This document shows positions 33,305 to 42,509 of a stretch of DNA of 64,000 nucleotides, one piece after another. The stretch covers positions 4,325,501-4,389,500 of the forward strand of contig NZ_CP136628.1 in the NCBI RefSeq assembly GCF_032918005.1. Direction: 5' to 3'. The notes under the pieces are model-generated. The model did not search any database. It was given only the letters and a program-made list of their open reading frames with translations, and was not told where the DNA came from. The stretch is from Bradyrhizobium sp. NDS-1 (GTDB lineage: Bacteria; Pseudomonadota; Alphaproteobacteria; Rhizobiales; Xanthobacteraceae). Position numbers and translations under genes: made by a program. Position 1 is the first letter of the stretch. Every line of letters begins with the position of its first letter.

Positions 33305-34399
33305 TCAGGTCTCGGGCGGATAGAGATGAACGTCGCCGCAATAGTCGACGATACGATAGCGCGTTTCGGCTCCCGCTTCACGTGCATCCGTTGCGGTATT
33401 TTGTTCCGCCAACACATAGTTGGGTCCCACCGGCGATTTCCCGGCGCCGCCGGGAATGTCGATGACATAGTCTGGCTGGCATAGACCTGACACCCGCCCG
33501 CGCAACTGCCGCATCAGGTCCTGCCCCTGCGCCAGCGTCGTCCGCAGATGCGCCGTGCCCGGCGCGAGATCGCCGTGATGCAGATAGTACGGCTTGATTC
33601 GGCATTCGACGAAAGCTCGCATCAAATCCGACAGAGCGGCGATGGTGTCATTGACCCCGCGCAAAAGCACGGACTGGCTCACCAGCGGAACTCCGGAATC
33701 GACCAGCCGCGCGCAGGCGGTGCGCGCCGGCCCCGTCAGTTCGCGCGCGTGGTTGGCATGCACGGCCACCCAGGTGGTCGCCCCCTCGACCTTGAGCGCC
33801 GCAACCATCTCGTCGCTGATGCGCGCGGGATCGGCCACCGGCACGCGGGTATGAAGGCGGATGATCTTGACGTGATCGATGCCGGCAAGATCGGTCATGA
33901 TCTCGCTCATCCGCCGCGGCGACAGCATGAGCGGATCGCCGCCCGTCAGGATCACTTCCCAGATCTCGCCATGCGAACGGATGTATTCGATCGCCGCGCG
34001 ATAGGCCCCGTCCGACAGCGCGTTGTCCTTGCCGGGCCCTACCATCTCGCGGCGGAAGCAGAAGCGGCAATAGACCGCGCAGACATGAACGAGCTTGAAC
34101 AGAACGCGATCGGGATAGCGGTGCACGATCCCCGGAACCGGCGAGTGCGGATGATCTCCGATCGGATCGGCGCTTTCGCCCGGCTGCATCTCCAACTCGT
34201 TTGCACTCGGAACGAATTGCCGCGCGATGGGATCGTCCGGGTCGGACGTATCGATCAGTTCGACCAGCGCCGGCGTGATGGCCACCGCATAGCGCACGGC
34301 AACACGTTCGAGCGCGGGGAGCGCTGCTGCGGGCGACAGACCTTCGGCGACGAGCTCGGCCGGCTCGCGCAAAGTGCGTGCAAGGTTCGTTTTCGTCAT
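33305..34399 (-). CDS. epmB: EF-P (R)-beta-lysine pathway lysine 2,3-aminomutase
   Basis: 364 aa from ATG 34399 with GAGAGG before it (a TTG at 34408 is possible). Radical SAM cysteines 107, 111 and 114 (CAVYCRFC). C-terminal DIPGGAGKSPVGPNY carries the PLP-binding lysine. Family members convert (S)-alpha-lysine to (R)-beta-lysine. Adjacent epmA and divergent efp identify it as the EF-P modification enzyme rather than a catabolic aminomutase. It is separated from epmA by 5 bases. Confidence 0.9.
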   Translation of the reverse strand: MTKTNLARTLREPAELVAEGLSPAAALPALERVAVRYAVAITPALVELIDTSDPDDPIARQFVPSANELEMQPGESADPIGDHPHSPVPGIVHRYPDRVLFKLVHVCAVYCRFCFRREMVGPGKDNALSDGAYRAAIEYIRSHGEIWEVILTGGDPLMLSPRRMSEIMTDLAGIDHVKIIRLHTRVPVADPARISDEMVAALKVEGATTWVAVHANHARELTGPARTACARLVDSGVPLVSQSVLLRGVNDTIAALSDLMRAFVECRIKPYYLHHGDLAPGTAHLRTTLAQGQDLMRQLRGRVSGLCQPDYVIDIPGGAGKSPVGPNYVLAEQNTATDAREAGAETRYRIVDYCGDVHLYPPET

Positions 34400-34404
34400 G
34401 CCTC

Positions 34405-35460
34405 TCAAGACGCTTCATTTGCCGGTGGCGTCCAAACCACCTGATCAATTCGCGATGCACCGCTCGCCAGCATCACCAGCCGGTCGAAGCCGAGTGCGAC
34501 GCCGCTCGCCTCCGGCATTGCGGCGACCGCGGCCAAAAAGTCCTCGTCCAGCGGATAGGCTTCGCCGTAGCGGCGCTGCTTCTCCGCCATCGATTCCGTG
34601 AAGCGCTTACGCTGCTCCTCGGCATCGGTCAGTTCGCCAAAGCCGTTGGCGAGCTCGACGCCGCACGCATAGACCTCGAAGCGCTCCGCAACCCTGGGAT
34701 CTTCAGCCTTCACTCGTGCCAGGGCAGCCTCTGGAGATGGGTATTCGAACAGAATCGTCAAACGCCCCTGCCCCAGATGCGGCTCGACATGCTCGACCAG
34801 AACCTTGCTGAAGATGTCCGACCAGGTGTCGTCCTCGGCCACACGGATCTTGCTGGCTGCCGCCTCGGCGAGTGCGGCACGGTTACCCCTGTTGCCCGAG
34901 ATTGTCGACAGCAGGTCGATGCCGGCAAACCGTTCGAAGGCGCCCGAGACCGTCAGCAGTTCCGGCTCGGAGAAGGGATCAGCGGTCCGGCCGCGGAAGG
35001 AAAAGGTCCCGATCCCGGTCGCCTGCGCCGCACGGGCGATCACGACGACGCAATCGGCCATGACGGCGTCATACGGGGCGCCTGCCCGATACCACTCCAG
35101 CATGGTGAATTCAGGCAGATGCAGATCACCGCGCTCACGGTCGCGGAACACCCGGGCGAGCTCGAAAATCCGCGTTTCGCCCGCCGCTAGCAGCTTCTTG
35201 CAGGCGAATTCCGGCGAGGTCCGCAAATATCGGCTGGCTCGGCTGCCGTCCGGCCGCATGATCTCGGTCCGGGGGGCATGCAGATGGGTCTCATTGCCCG
35301 GGGAGACCTGCAGGACGGAGGTTTCGACCTCTACAAACCCCTGCTCCGCGAAAAACCCCCGAAGCGCCCCGGTAATGGCCCCTCTGGCCTGAAGGAAAGG
35401 CCGCCGGTCGAGGTGGCGGCTTGGCGACCAGAACGGTGAGATGGGCTTGTCCCCAGCCAT
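34405..35460 (-). CDS. epmA: EF-P--(R)-beta-lysine ligase
   Basis: 351 aa from ATG 35460. A class II lysyl-tRNA-synthetase catalytic core without the anticodon-binding domain. Motif 2 is FELARVFRDRERGDLHLPEF and motif 3 is GVALGFDRLVML. The start fits the family N-terminus; the frame open upstream is a shadow of efp. It activates beta-lysine and attaches it to the EF-P lysine. Divergent from efp, co-directional with epmB. Confidence 0.92.
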   Translation of the reverse strand: MAGDKPISPFWSPSRHLDRRPFLQARGAITGALRGFFAEQGFVEVETSVLQVSPGNETHLHAPRTEIMRPDGSRASRYLRTSPEFACKKLLAAGETRIFELARVFRDRERGDLHLPEFTMLEWYRAGAPYDAVMADCVVVIARAAQATGIGTFSFRGRTADPFSEPELLTVSGAFERFAGIDLLSTISGNRGNRAALAEAAASKIRVAEDDTWSDIFSKVLVEHVEPHLGQGRLTILFEYPSPEAALARVKAEDPRVAERFEVYACGVELANGFGELTDAEEQRKRFTESMAEKQRRYGEAYPLDEDFLAAVAAMPEASGVALGFDRLVMLASGASRIDQVVWTPPANEAS

Positions 35461-35622
35461 TAGCCGGCCGCCCCCGCCCTGAGCAAAAGGCTGGCATCCA
35501 ACGGCAAAATCAGTATGTTGCGGCCCGAAACGGGTGCCGAGGTCCGATTTGAGGCCCCAACTCCCCCATCGATTTGACCACGTCCTGGCCCCAGCCGGGC
35601 CAAGCAAGCAGGAAATATAGCT

Positions 35623-36189
35623 TTGAGAGTCATCGCCAGTTCTATTCGCAAGGGCAACGTGATCGAGCAAGACGGCAAGCTTTACGTCGTCGTGAGCGCC
35701 GAGAACATCCATCCCGGCAAGGGCACCCCGGTCAGTCAGATCGAAATGCGCCGAATCTCGGACGGGGTAAAGATCTCCGAGCGCTACAAGACCACCGACC
35801 AGGTCGAAAAGGCCACGATCGAAGAGCGCAACTACACCTTCCTGTATGAAGATGGCGACGGCTTCCACTTCATGAACCCCGAGACCTACGACCAGGTCCA
35901 GGTCTCCAAGGACGTCGTTGGCGACGCGGCCTCCTATCTTCAACCGGACATGACCGTCAAGCTGTCGATGCATGACGTCAACGTGGTGTCGATTGCGCTG
36001 CCGCAGCGCGTGACCCTGGAAGTGGTCGAGACCGAACCCGTGACCAAGGGCCAGACCGCCTCCTCGTCCTACAAGCCCGCGATCTTGTCCAACGGCGTGC
36101 GCACCACGGTGCCGCCGCACATCGCCGTCGGCACCCGCATCGTGGTGATGACCGAAGACGGCTCCTACTCAGAGCGCGCCAAGGACTAG
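35623..36189 (+). CDS. efp: translation elongation factor P
   Basis: 188 aa, normal length, three OB-like domains. Start is TTG 35623 with AGGAAA 8 bases upstream; no ATG or GTG gives a better N-terminus ([20 protein letters not shown]). The modifiable lysine is Lys33 in HPGKGTP, the site beta-lysylated by EpmA/EpmB. It relieves ribosome stalling at polyproline. The C-terminus reads [20 protein letters not shown]. Confidence 0.96.
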   Translation: MRVIASSIRKGNVIEQDGKLYVVVSAENIHPGKGTPVSQIEMRRISDGVKISERYKTTDQVEKATIEERNYTFLYEDGDGFHFMNPETYDQVQVSKDVVGDAASYLQPDMTVKLSMHDVNVVSIALPQRVTLEVVETEPVTKGQTASSSYKPAILSNGVRTTVPPHIAVGTRIVVMTEDGSYSERAKD

Positions 36190-36234
36190 CAGAGCGCGGT
36201 GCAATCGGAACAGGTGCCGCCGGGGGGCGAGACA

Positions 36235-37833
36235 GTGGTTGGGAAGGGTTTCCGCTTCGTCTCGCTGCTTCTGGCGTCGCTTTCGCTGCCCATTGCCGCT
36301 CCGCTCGCCGCGGACGAATTCCGCAGCCCCTCGCTCACGGCCCTGCGCGTCGATTGGCGCGCAGCGCTGGACCAGCTCCGCACCGAGATCAACAGCCGCC
36401 CCCGCGTCGCAGACGATTTCATCTTCGCGCCACGCCGTACGGTGCCGCGCTATGATCCCCGCGCCACCCCCGCCCTGGTGCAGCTCAACGCGGTTTCCTC
36501 ACGATTCTTCGCCGGCATCACCCGCAGTCCCGTGCCTGTGCTGCTGCCGTTCGATGCCGCCGCGTACCTCGATGCGCAACGCAACGGTGCGCCGGCGACG
36601 CTCGCGTTGTCGCGCTACCAGGCGGACTTCAATCCCGTCGACATGTTCGATGCCGGCCCCGCCGGCTACAGTGCAACCTTTTCGTTGGATTCCGGCGCCG
36701 GTGACGGCATGCCGGGCCGCGTGTTCGCGAGGCCGGTCGAGGTCCAGATCACGGGTTCGGCGCTGGTCTACGACATCGCCGATCCAGCCGGCGGCAAGGG
36801 CGAGCCAGTCAAGCCGCTCGCGACGATCTTTCCGGACCTCCGCAGATTCATCCGGGAGGGCTATGTACGCTACGCTTTCACCCGTTTCGGCGCCGCCTAT
36901 GTCGTGTCGATCCAGTGCCTCGACAGCGTCGCCAAGCCGAGACGGCTCGCCTGCAAGGAAGCCTATCCAGTCGCCGAGCGCTTCCTGAAGGCCCTGCGTG
37001 TCGCCGGCGGGCAACGGATGCGGCCGCTAATGGACGTCGCCTCCAACGTCATCGATCGCCCCACGGCTCGCTCGCCCGACTTCAGCTATCGGCCGAGCGG
37101 CGATATCATCCCGAATACGGGCTACCGCAAGCAAGGCGGCCATGCCGACGTGATGGCCTATGCACAGATCCGCTTTCCGCTCGAGAAGGCGCCCGCCTTT
37201 GTGCGTTCGCAATCCTACAGCAAGCGCGACAAGAGCGAGGGCCCGACCGCCTATCCCTGGCGCGACAATTTTTGCGAGTCCCGCAGCTTCGAGGTCTGGC
37301 AGTGCGCCGGCGGCTACGGCCATCAGGGCGAGGACATTCGCGCCGCCAACTGCCCGCCCGGCGAGGACGCCGAATCCTGCGACCCCAAGCGGCGCGCCGT
37401 CGTTGCCGTGCGCGATGCCATCGTGATCCGCGCGGCCAAGGACCAGGCCGCGACGCTTCAAGTCAACAGCCGCACCGAGCACATCCGTTTCCGCTACATG
37501 CACATGAACCCGCATGCGATGAACGCCGACGGTCTCGTCAACGGCCGCATCGTCACCGAAGGCGAGAAGATCGGCGTCGTCTCGAACTATCTCGACCGTC
37601 CCGCCGGCACCTCGATGCACCTGCATTTCGACGTACAGGTGTTCACCCGCGATGGCTGGATCTGGGTCAGCCCCTACGTCACCCTGGTCTCGGCCTATGA
37701 GCGCCTGATCCGCGCCCGTGGCCGCGAGATCGGTCCGGAGATGGCAGTCACGGCGCAGCCGGTGGCACACGCGCTGCCGAACGACGTTGTCAAGCCGGAC
37801 CTGCGCGAGGGATCGAGCGGCGACGACAATTGA
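36235..37833 (+). CDS. secreted M23-like metallopeptidase
   Basis: 532 aa from GTG 36235, which has a GGGGGG site; an upstream GTG at 36199 is in frame. Signal region FVSLLLASLSLPIAAPLAAD. The N-terminal 300 residues are an unrecognised domain. The C-terminal part carries the LytM/M23 zinc motifs: GHQGED near residue 362 (H-x-G-x-D pattern) and MHLHFDV near 461 (HxH). Probably a periplasmic peptidoglycan hydrolase or regulator. An inserted Cys-rich segment (NCPPGEDAESCDPKR) follows the first motif. Confidence 0.75.
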   Translation: MVGKGFRFVSLLLASLSLPIAAPLAADEFRSPSLTALRVDWRAALDQLRTEINSRPRVADDFIFAPRRTVPRYDPRATPALVQLNAVSSRFFAGITRSPVPVLLPFDAAAYLDAQRNGAPATLALSRYQADFNPVDMFDAGPAGYSATFSLDSGAGDGMPGRVFARPVEVQITGSALVYDIADPAGGKGEPVKPLATIFPDLRRFIREGYVRYAFTRFGAAYVVSIQCLDSVAKPRRLACKEAYPVAERFLKALRVAGGQRMRPLMDVASNVIDRPTARSPDFSYRPSGDIIPNTGYRKQGGHADVMAYAQIRFPLEKAPAFVRSQSYSKRDKSEGPTAYPWRDNFCESRSFEVWQCAGGYGHQGEDIRAANCPPGEDAESCDPKRRAVVAVRDAIVIRAAKDQAATLQVNSRTEHIRFRYMHMNPHAMNADGLVNGRIVTEGEKIGVVSNYLDRPAGTSMHLHFDVQVFTRDGWIWVSPYVTLVSAYERLIRARGREIGPEMAVTAQPVAHALPNDVVKPDLREGSSGDDN

Positions 37834-37915
37834 CGGCTTGCTCGTTCCGAGGCTGAACGGTGCAAGAGCTGCTGTCGCCCACGCCGCCGGATCGAACGAA
37901 CAAAGGACAGGGTTG

Positions 37916-38902
37916 ATGAGCCTCGGACTGATCGGTCTTTTCGACGACATCGCGGCGATCGCAAAGGTGGCAGCAGCCTCGCTCGACGATGTGGCGAGCC
38001 AGGCTGCCAAGGCGGGCACAAAGGCGGCTGGCGTGGTCATCGATGACGCGGCCGTCACGCCGAACTACGTCATCGGTTTTGCCTCGAAACGCGAACTGCC
38101 GATCGTCGGCAAGATTGCGGCCGGATCGCTGCGCAATAAGTTGCTGATCCTGCTCCCCGTTGCTCTGTTGCTTGGATATTTCCTTCCCGCCGCAGTCACC
38201 CCGCTGCTCATGCTGGGGGGAGCGTTTCTTTGCTACGAGGGTGCCGAGAAGGTGCTCGAAGCCGTGATGCCGCATCATGCGCACCACCACGAAGCTCAGC
38301 TCCAGCCGATCGCGTTGAATGCCCGGTCGGTGGAGGACGAGAAGGTCGCGAGCGCCATCAAGACCGACTTCATCCTGTCGGCGGAGATCATGGCGATCAC
38401 ACTGGCGGCCCTCCCGGCGGGCAGCATCTGGACGCAGGCAATGGTGCTGGCGTTGGTCGGCATATTCATCACAGTCGGAGTCTACGGCGTGGTGGCCCTG
38501 ATCGTGAAGGCGGACGATGTCGGCATGGCCCTCGCCCGCTATGACAGCGCCTCGATCATCGGCGGCGCGATCCGCTTGCTTGGACGCGCGCTCGTCCGCG
38601 GTATGCCCGTCTTCCTTGCGGTGCTGAGCACCATCGGCACCGCCGCCATGATCTGGGTCGGCGGCGGCATCATTCTGCATGGCATCGAAAAATACGGCCC
38701 ACCCGTGGTCGGCCGCATGGTCCATGCCGCAACCGAGGCCGCGGCACATGCCCTTCCATCCGTTGCCGGCATCATCGAGTGGTCGGTCGAGGCGGCCATC
38801 TCAGGCTTGCTTGGACTGCTTGTCGGCGCGCTTGCGATTCCGGTCGTCCAATACGGTCTCTCTCCGGCCTGGAAACGGTTGAGGCGATCGCCGCAGGCCT
38901 GA
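37916..38902 (+). CDS. DUF808 (YedI-type) membrane protein
   Basis: 328 aa from ATG 37916 after AAAGGACAGGG. It begins with the family's FDDIAAIAKVAAASLDDVAS helix, then DDAAVTPNYVIGF. About seven membrane segments follow, with GGAFLCYEGAEKVLE typical of DUF808. Inner-membrane protein of unknown function. Confidence 0.9.
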   Translation: MSLGLIGLFDDIAAIAKVAAASLDDVASQAAKAGTKAAGVVIDDAAVTPNYVIGFASKRELPIVGKIAAGSLRNKLLILLPVALLLGYFLPAAVTPLLMLGGAFLCYEGAEKVLEAVMPHHAHHHEAQLQPIALNARSVEDEKVASAIKTDFILSAEIMAITLAALPAGSIWTQAMVLALVGIFITVGVYGVVALIVKADDVGMALARYDSASIIGGAIRLLGRALVRGMPVFLAVLSTIGTAAMIWVGGGIILHGIEKYGPPVVGRMVHAATEAAAHALPSVAGIIEWSVEAAISGLLGLLVGALAIPVVQYGLSPAWKRLRRSPQA

Positions 38903-38934
38903 AAACGGCCGTCGTCGCGGATTGCGCGTACCAG

Positions 38935-39435
38935 CTAATCCAGGAGCGTCGTGAGCTGGGCGCCCTCATCCGCCACGAACACGGCGATCAGCTCTGCCGG
39001 CTCGGTCGCGCTGGCGTTGGCGGAGACCAGATGCGTCGAGCCCGGCGGCTCGAAGAAGGACTGGCCGACCCCAAACGTCTGGACCGGACCGCCGCCGAGC
39101 TGGGACCGGATCTCGCCCTTGGTGATGTAGGCGGTAACGGATCCCGAGTGACGATGCGGACGCGAAAATCCGCCCGGACCGTAGAACACGCGCACGATGG
39201 TGACGCGCTTGCCCGGCACGTTCGGCAATGGGTAGGAGCCGATCGGCTCGACCTTGTCGAGGGGCGAACTCTCCGCAGCCGTGGCGCACAGCGGCGCCAG
39301 TACGCCTGAGACGGTGTCCATCGTCACCGGCAATACTTTGCCAATCGCCAGCGCGCAGGCGAGCCCTGCGACGACCGCGAGTGCCGTCGAACGTGACACC
39401 GGGCGCTGCGCAACGGCCAAACTCATTGTTGTCAT
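38935..39435 (-). CDS. membrane-anchored cupin protein
   Basis: 166 aa from ATG 39435 with GGGGAGG upstream. N-terminal hydrophobic segment at about 17-36, then a single cupin with HRHSGSVTAYITKGE (His ligands, Glu) and PPGSTHLVSANA (second His). A periplasmic cupin of unknown ligand. It lies 21 bases downstream of the AhpD-like gene, so probably in the same MarR-controlled unit. Confidence 0.75.
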   Translation of the reverse strand: MTTMSLAVAQRPVSRSTALAVVAGLACALAIGKVLPVTMDTVSGVLAPLCATAAESSPLDKVEPIGSYPLPNVPGKRVTIVRVFYGPGGFSRPHRHSGSVTAYITKGEIRSQLGGGPVQTFGVGQSFFEPPGSTHLVSANASATEPAELIAVFVADEGAQLTTLLD

Positions 39436-39456
39436 GCTGACCTCCCCGCGTTGCAA

Positions 39457-39936
39457 TCAGGATGCCGCAGCATTCGCCGCGGCCGGCCGCTTGGCCGGCG
39501 TCCAGCGATACGCCGCGCCGAACCGGTTCCAGACATTGATCGAGGCGACCGCCGAGGTCAGGTAGGTCAGCTCGGTTTCAGAGAACTCGCGCGTCGCCTC
39601 CGAATAGACCTCCTCGCTGACGCCACCAGGCAGCAGCGTCAAGGCCTCCGCCCAGGCCAGCGCCGCGCGCTCGCGCGCGGAAAAGACCGGCGCCTCGCGC
39701 CAGACCGCGACCAGATGGAGCTTGTCGGCGGGAACGCCGATCCGCTCCGACAGCAGGACGTGGTGCTGCACGCAGAAGGCGCAGCCGTTGATTTGCGAAG
39801 CGCGCAGCTTGACGAGTTCGATGAGCTGCTTGTCGAGGCCGGCCTTGGTTGCAAGCTGACCGAACGCCAGCACCAGATCATAGACGTCCGGCGCGATCTT
39901 CTTGAAATCCTCGTATTCGCTGCGGGCGTGTGACAT
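39457..39936 (-). CDS. AhpD-like / carboxymuconolactone decarboxylase-family protein
   Basis: 159 aa. The peroxidase-type motif GCAFCVQHH supplies Cys52, Cys55 and His59, with the acidic helix before it, as in AhpD-like alkylhydroperoxidases. The C-terminal SAVASINVWNRFG segment is family-typical. Likely thiol-dependent peroxide or aldehyde defence. Start ATG 39936 follows GAGGTGAAC. Divergent from the MarR gene across a palindrome. Confidence 0.88.
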   Translation of the reverse strand: MSHARSEYEDFKKIAPDVYDLVLAFGQLATKAGLDKQLIELVKLRASQINGCAFCVQHHVLLSERIGVPADKLHLVAVWREAPVFSARERAALAWAEALTLLPGGVSEEVYSEATREFSETELTYLTSAVASINVWNRFGAAYRWTPAKRPAAANAAAS

Positions 39937-39975
39937 TGCCGTTCACCTCGTCTTATTGTATGAATGCTTACATCT

Positions 39976-39991
39976 TATAAGAGCTCTTATA
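39976..39991. promoter_or_regulatory. perfect 16-bp palindrome, probable MarR operator
   Basis: TATAAGAGCTCTTATA lies between divergent AhpD-like and MarR genes, 39 bases from the former's start and abutting the MarR ATG at 39991. On the minus strand it overlaps the expected -35 position of a TACAAT-type -10 element. AT-rich palindromes like this are typical MarR-family sites. Confidence 0.7.
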
Positions 39992-40524
39992 TGTCACGCA
40001 AGTCCGCAACCGCCGCAAGACCCAAAACCGAATACAAGGCGACCGCATCCGTCGGCGACGTGCGTGTACCCGCGCCCGGAGAAGGCAAGCGTGGCGAGCA
40101 AGGTTATCTCGGCTATCTCCTGCGCCAGGCCCATGCCGCGGTCCGCCTGACGATGGAACGGGCGCTCGGCGATCTCGGCGTGACATCGCCGCAATTCGCG
40201 GTGCTGACCATGCTCAACGCATATCCGGGCCTGTCAGGCGCCGACGTCGCCCGCCTCACCTTCCTGACGCCCCAGACCGTCGGCGTCATCATCCGCAATC
40301 TCGAACGCGATGGCGCAATTCTGATGACGCCCCATCCGGTCCACGGCCGCATCCAGCAATGGACGTTGACGCCACGCGGCGCGACGCTGCTGAAAGCCTG
40401 CCGCGAGCGTGTGATCGCGCTCGAGAAGCGACTTGCGAGGGGGTTGGATGGCAAAGCGGAAACAACAATCCGGCGCTGGCTCGCCGGAATTGCGACTGAT
40501 TTACAGCAGGACCAGGTGGATTGA
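39991..40524 (+). CDS. MarR-family transcriptional regulator
   Basis: 177 aa from ATG 39991; an upstream in-frame ATG at 39964 would place the palindrome inside the gene. A 45-residue basic, low-complexity N-terminal extension precedes the winged helix-turn-helix: SPQFAVLTMLNAYPGLSGAD, VARLTFLTPQTVGVIIRNLE, then the wing HPVHGRIQQWTLTPRG. No cysteine in the sensor helix, so a ligand rather than thiol oxidation is more likely. Probably represses the divergent unit and itself. Confidence 0.88.
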   Translation: MSRKSATAARPKTEYKATASVGDVRVPAPGEGKRGEQGYLGYLLRQAHAAVRLTMERALGDLGVTSPQFAVLTMLNAYPGLSGADVARLTFLTPQTVGVIIRNLERDGAILMTPHPVHGRIQQWTLTPRGATLLKACRERVIALEKRLARGLDGKAETTIRRWLAGIATDLQQDQVD

Positions 40525-40544
40525 CCTTCGTCTTGAGCGAAGGC

Positions 40545-40796
40545 CTACCCGTCCTTCAACGCGTCCTTGACGTCGCCGGCAGGCCAGGTCTCGCCCGCGG
40601 CGATCACCCGTACGCGGGTTCGATCCGTGGCATTGACGAGCACGTGCGACGTCACCCGGTCGCGGCTCGGCTCCAGGTGCAGATCGGTTTCGGGCTTCCA
40701 GCTCAGCGTGGTCGCCAGATCGCCCGGAAAAATCTGCCAGCGCGTTCCGTCGTCGAGCTCGACGACATGGCTTTCCGCATGCGCTCGTATCTTCAT
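40545..40796 (-). CDS. small hypothetical protein
   Basis: 83 aa, beta-rich (HVVELDDGTRWQIFPGDLAT, TDLHLEPSRDRVTSHVLVNA). No signal peptide. Compact single-domain appearance, with no recognised family. Preceded by GGTGGAATG-type context. Confidence 0.6.
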   Translation of the reverse strand: MKIRAHAESHVVELDDGTRWQIFPGDLATTLSWKPETDLHLEPSRDRVTSHVLVNATDRTRVRVIAAGETWPAGDVKDALKDG

Positions 40797-40868
40797 TCCA
40801 CCTCGAATTCTCGATGAAGGGAGCTGCGCGCGGAAGGGCCCCGGCGCTCCGGCCGGGACCCTGCTCGC

Positions 40869-41129
40869 TCAGTCGTTGTCGTGATGAATCACGGTCTTTT
40901 CGCGATTGCCGAATTCATCTTCCTTCTTGATCACCGTGGTGCGGTCGGCGGGCTCGCGCTCCCGAATGACCGTGGTGCGATCCCGATCGCGGTCTCGCTC
41001 GCGATATTCATGGGACTGACCAACCGTCACGCCCGCACCCACCGGGCCGACGTGAACTCCGACCTCGTCCGCGAACGCAGGCGCGGCGATGGCCGTCACC
41101 ATGGCAGCGGCAAACAGATATTTCCTCAT
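40869..41129 (-). CDS. small secreted charged protein
   Basis: 86 aa from ATG 41129 with GGAGGAG upstream. Signal 1-20 (LFAAAMVTAIAAPAFA). Then a Gly/Val-rich part and a charged repeat region ([33 protein letters not shown]) in which R/K-T-T-V-I recurs. Unknown function. Convergent arrangement is absent: the transglycosylase starts divergently 145 bases away. Confidence 0.65.
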   Translation of the reverse strand: MRKYLFAAAMVTAIAAPAFADEVGVHVGPVGAGVTVGQSHEYRERDRDRDRTTVIREREPADRTTVIKKEDEFGNREKTVIHHDND

Positions 41130-41273
41130 CACTCCTCCTTCCTGATGCGAGGGGAATGCGGGACTGCGACAGTTTGTTCCGACGAATTGGCCGATCCATG
41201 CGCCCGGAAATTCGACGCGCGGTTGTTCCGGGAACCGACTCACACGGGCCATGTTTCGGGCTAGAATGTGCCC

Positions 41274-42503
41274 ATGAAGCAAACTGATTCCTCACTCTGT
41301 TGCACGCGCCGCACCCTGCTCCAATCGACGTTCGGTGCGGCTGCCGTACTCACGCTTCCGACACACGTCCTCGCCGCACCTCCGGGCTTCGACGAATGGC
41401 GCGAAGCCTTTCGCTCACGCGCCCTGGCCAAAGGCATTTCCGCCGCGACCTGGCAGCGCGCGATGGCGCGGGTCGAACCCGACATGAGCGTGTTCAAGCA
41501 GATGCGCAGCCAGCCGGAATTTCACGAGCAGGTCTGGCAGTACATCAACCGCCGCGTCTCCGACTGGCGCATCATCAACGGCAAGATTGCCCTGAAGAAC
41601 AACGAGGCGCTGCTCGCGCGCATCGAGCGCGAGTTCGGCGTCGAGCGCGGCACGCTGCTGGCGCTGTGGGGCGTCGAGTCCGCCTATGGCGATCCGCTGG
41701 TGCAGCAGAACCACATGAGGCCCATATTTCCATCACTGGCCGCACTTGCCTGGAACGAGCCGCGCCGCAAGGCCTATTGGGAGACCGAGCTGATCAACGC
41801 GCTGCGCATCGTCGACAAGGGCTGGAGCACGCCCGAGCAGATGCAGGGATCCTGGGCCGGCGCGATGGGGCATTCGCAATGGATGCCGGAAGTCTGGCTC
41901 AATGTCGGCATCGACTATGACGGCGACGGCAAAGTGTCCCCATTCGGCAAGCCCGACGATGCGCTGGGCTCGACAGCCAAATATCTCGTCAATCGTGGCA
42001 AATGGCATCGCGGCGAGCATTGGGGCTATGAGGTGCGCGCGGCCGGCAACATCAGCGGCAGCCGAACCTATGCGGCATGGCAGGCGGCCGGCGTCACCCG
42101 CGCCGACGGCCAGCCGTTTCCCCAGCCGAACGCCTCCGCGCAGATGTGGACGCCGGTCGCGGGCGGGCCGACCTTCTTGTTGGGACCGAACTTCTACTCG
42201 GTGAAGAGCTACAATCCCTCGATGAACTATGCGCTAGCGATCTGCCATCTCGGCGACCGCTGCCTCGGCGCGCCGCCTTTCATTCAGCCCTTCCCCGGCT
42301 CCGAGCGCGCGCTGACGCTCGCCGAGGTGCAGGAAATGCAGACGCGCCTGACGAAGGCCGGCTTCGACACCGGCGGCACCGATGGCCGCGTCGGCAACGA
42401 CACCATGAAGGCGGTCAAGGATTTTCAGCAGCGCGCCGGGATCACGCCGGCGGACGGCTATGGCGGGTTGAAGGTGCTGGCCAAGCTGCGACAGGGGTCG
42501 TAG
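41274..42503 (+). CDS. lytic murein transglycosylase, MltB type, with peptidoglycan-binding domain
   Basis: 409 aa from ATG 41274. Tat-like signal (CTRRTLLQSTFGAAAVLTLP). Catalytic domain with Glu135 in LWGVESAYGDP, then GSWAGAMGHSQWMPEVWL and DYDGDGK. The C-terminal peptidoglycan-binding type 1 domain is at about 345-405 (LTLAEVQEMQTRLTKAGFDT, GNDTMKAVKDFQ). It cleaves murein glycan strands in the periplasm. Confidence 0.92.
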   Translation: MKQTDSSLCCTRRTLLQSTFGAAAVLTLPTHVLAAPPGFDEWREAFRSRALAKGISAATWQRAMARVEPDMSVFKQMRSQPEFHEQVWQYINRRVSDWRIINGKIALKNNEALLARIEREFGVERGTLLALWGVESAYGDPLVQQNHMRPIFPSLAALAWNEPRRKAYWETELINALRIVDKGWSTPEQMQGSWAGAMGHSQWMPEVWLNVGIDYDGDGKVSPFGKPDDALGSTAKYLVNRGKWHRGEHWGYEVRAAGNISGSRTYAAWQAAGVTRADGQPFPQPNASAQMWTPVAGGPTFLLGPNFYSVKSYNPSMNYALAICHLGDRCLGAPPFIQPFPGSERALTLAEVQEMQTRLTKAGFDTGGTDGRVGNDTMKAVKDFQQRAGITPADGYGGLKVLAKLRQGS

Positions 42504-42509
42504 GCGACC

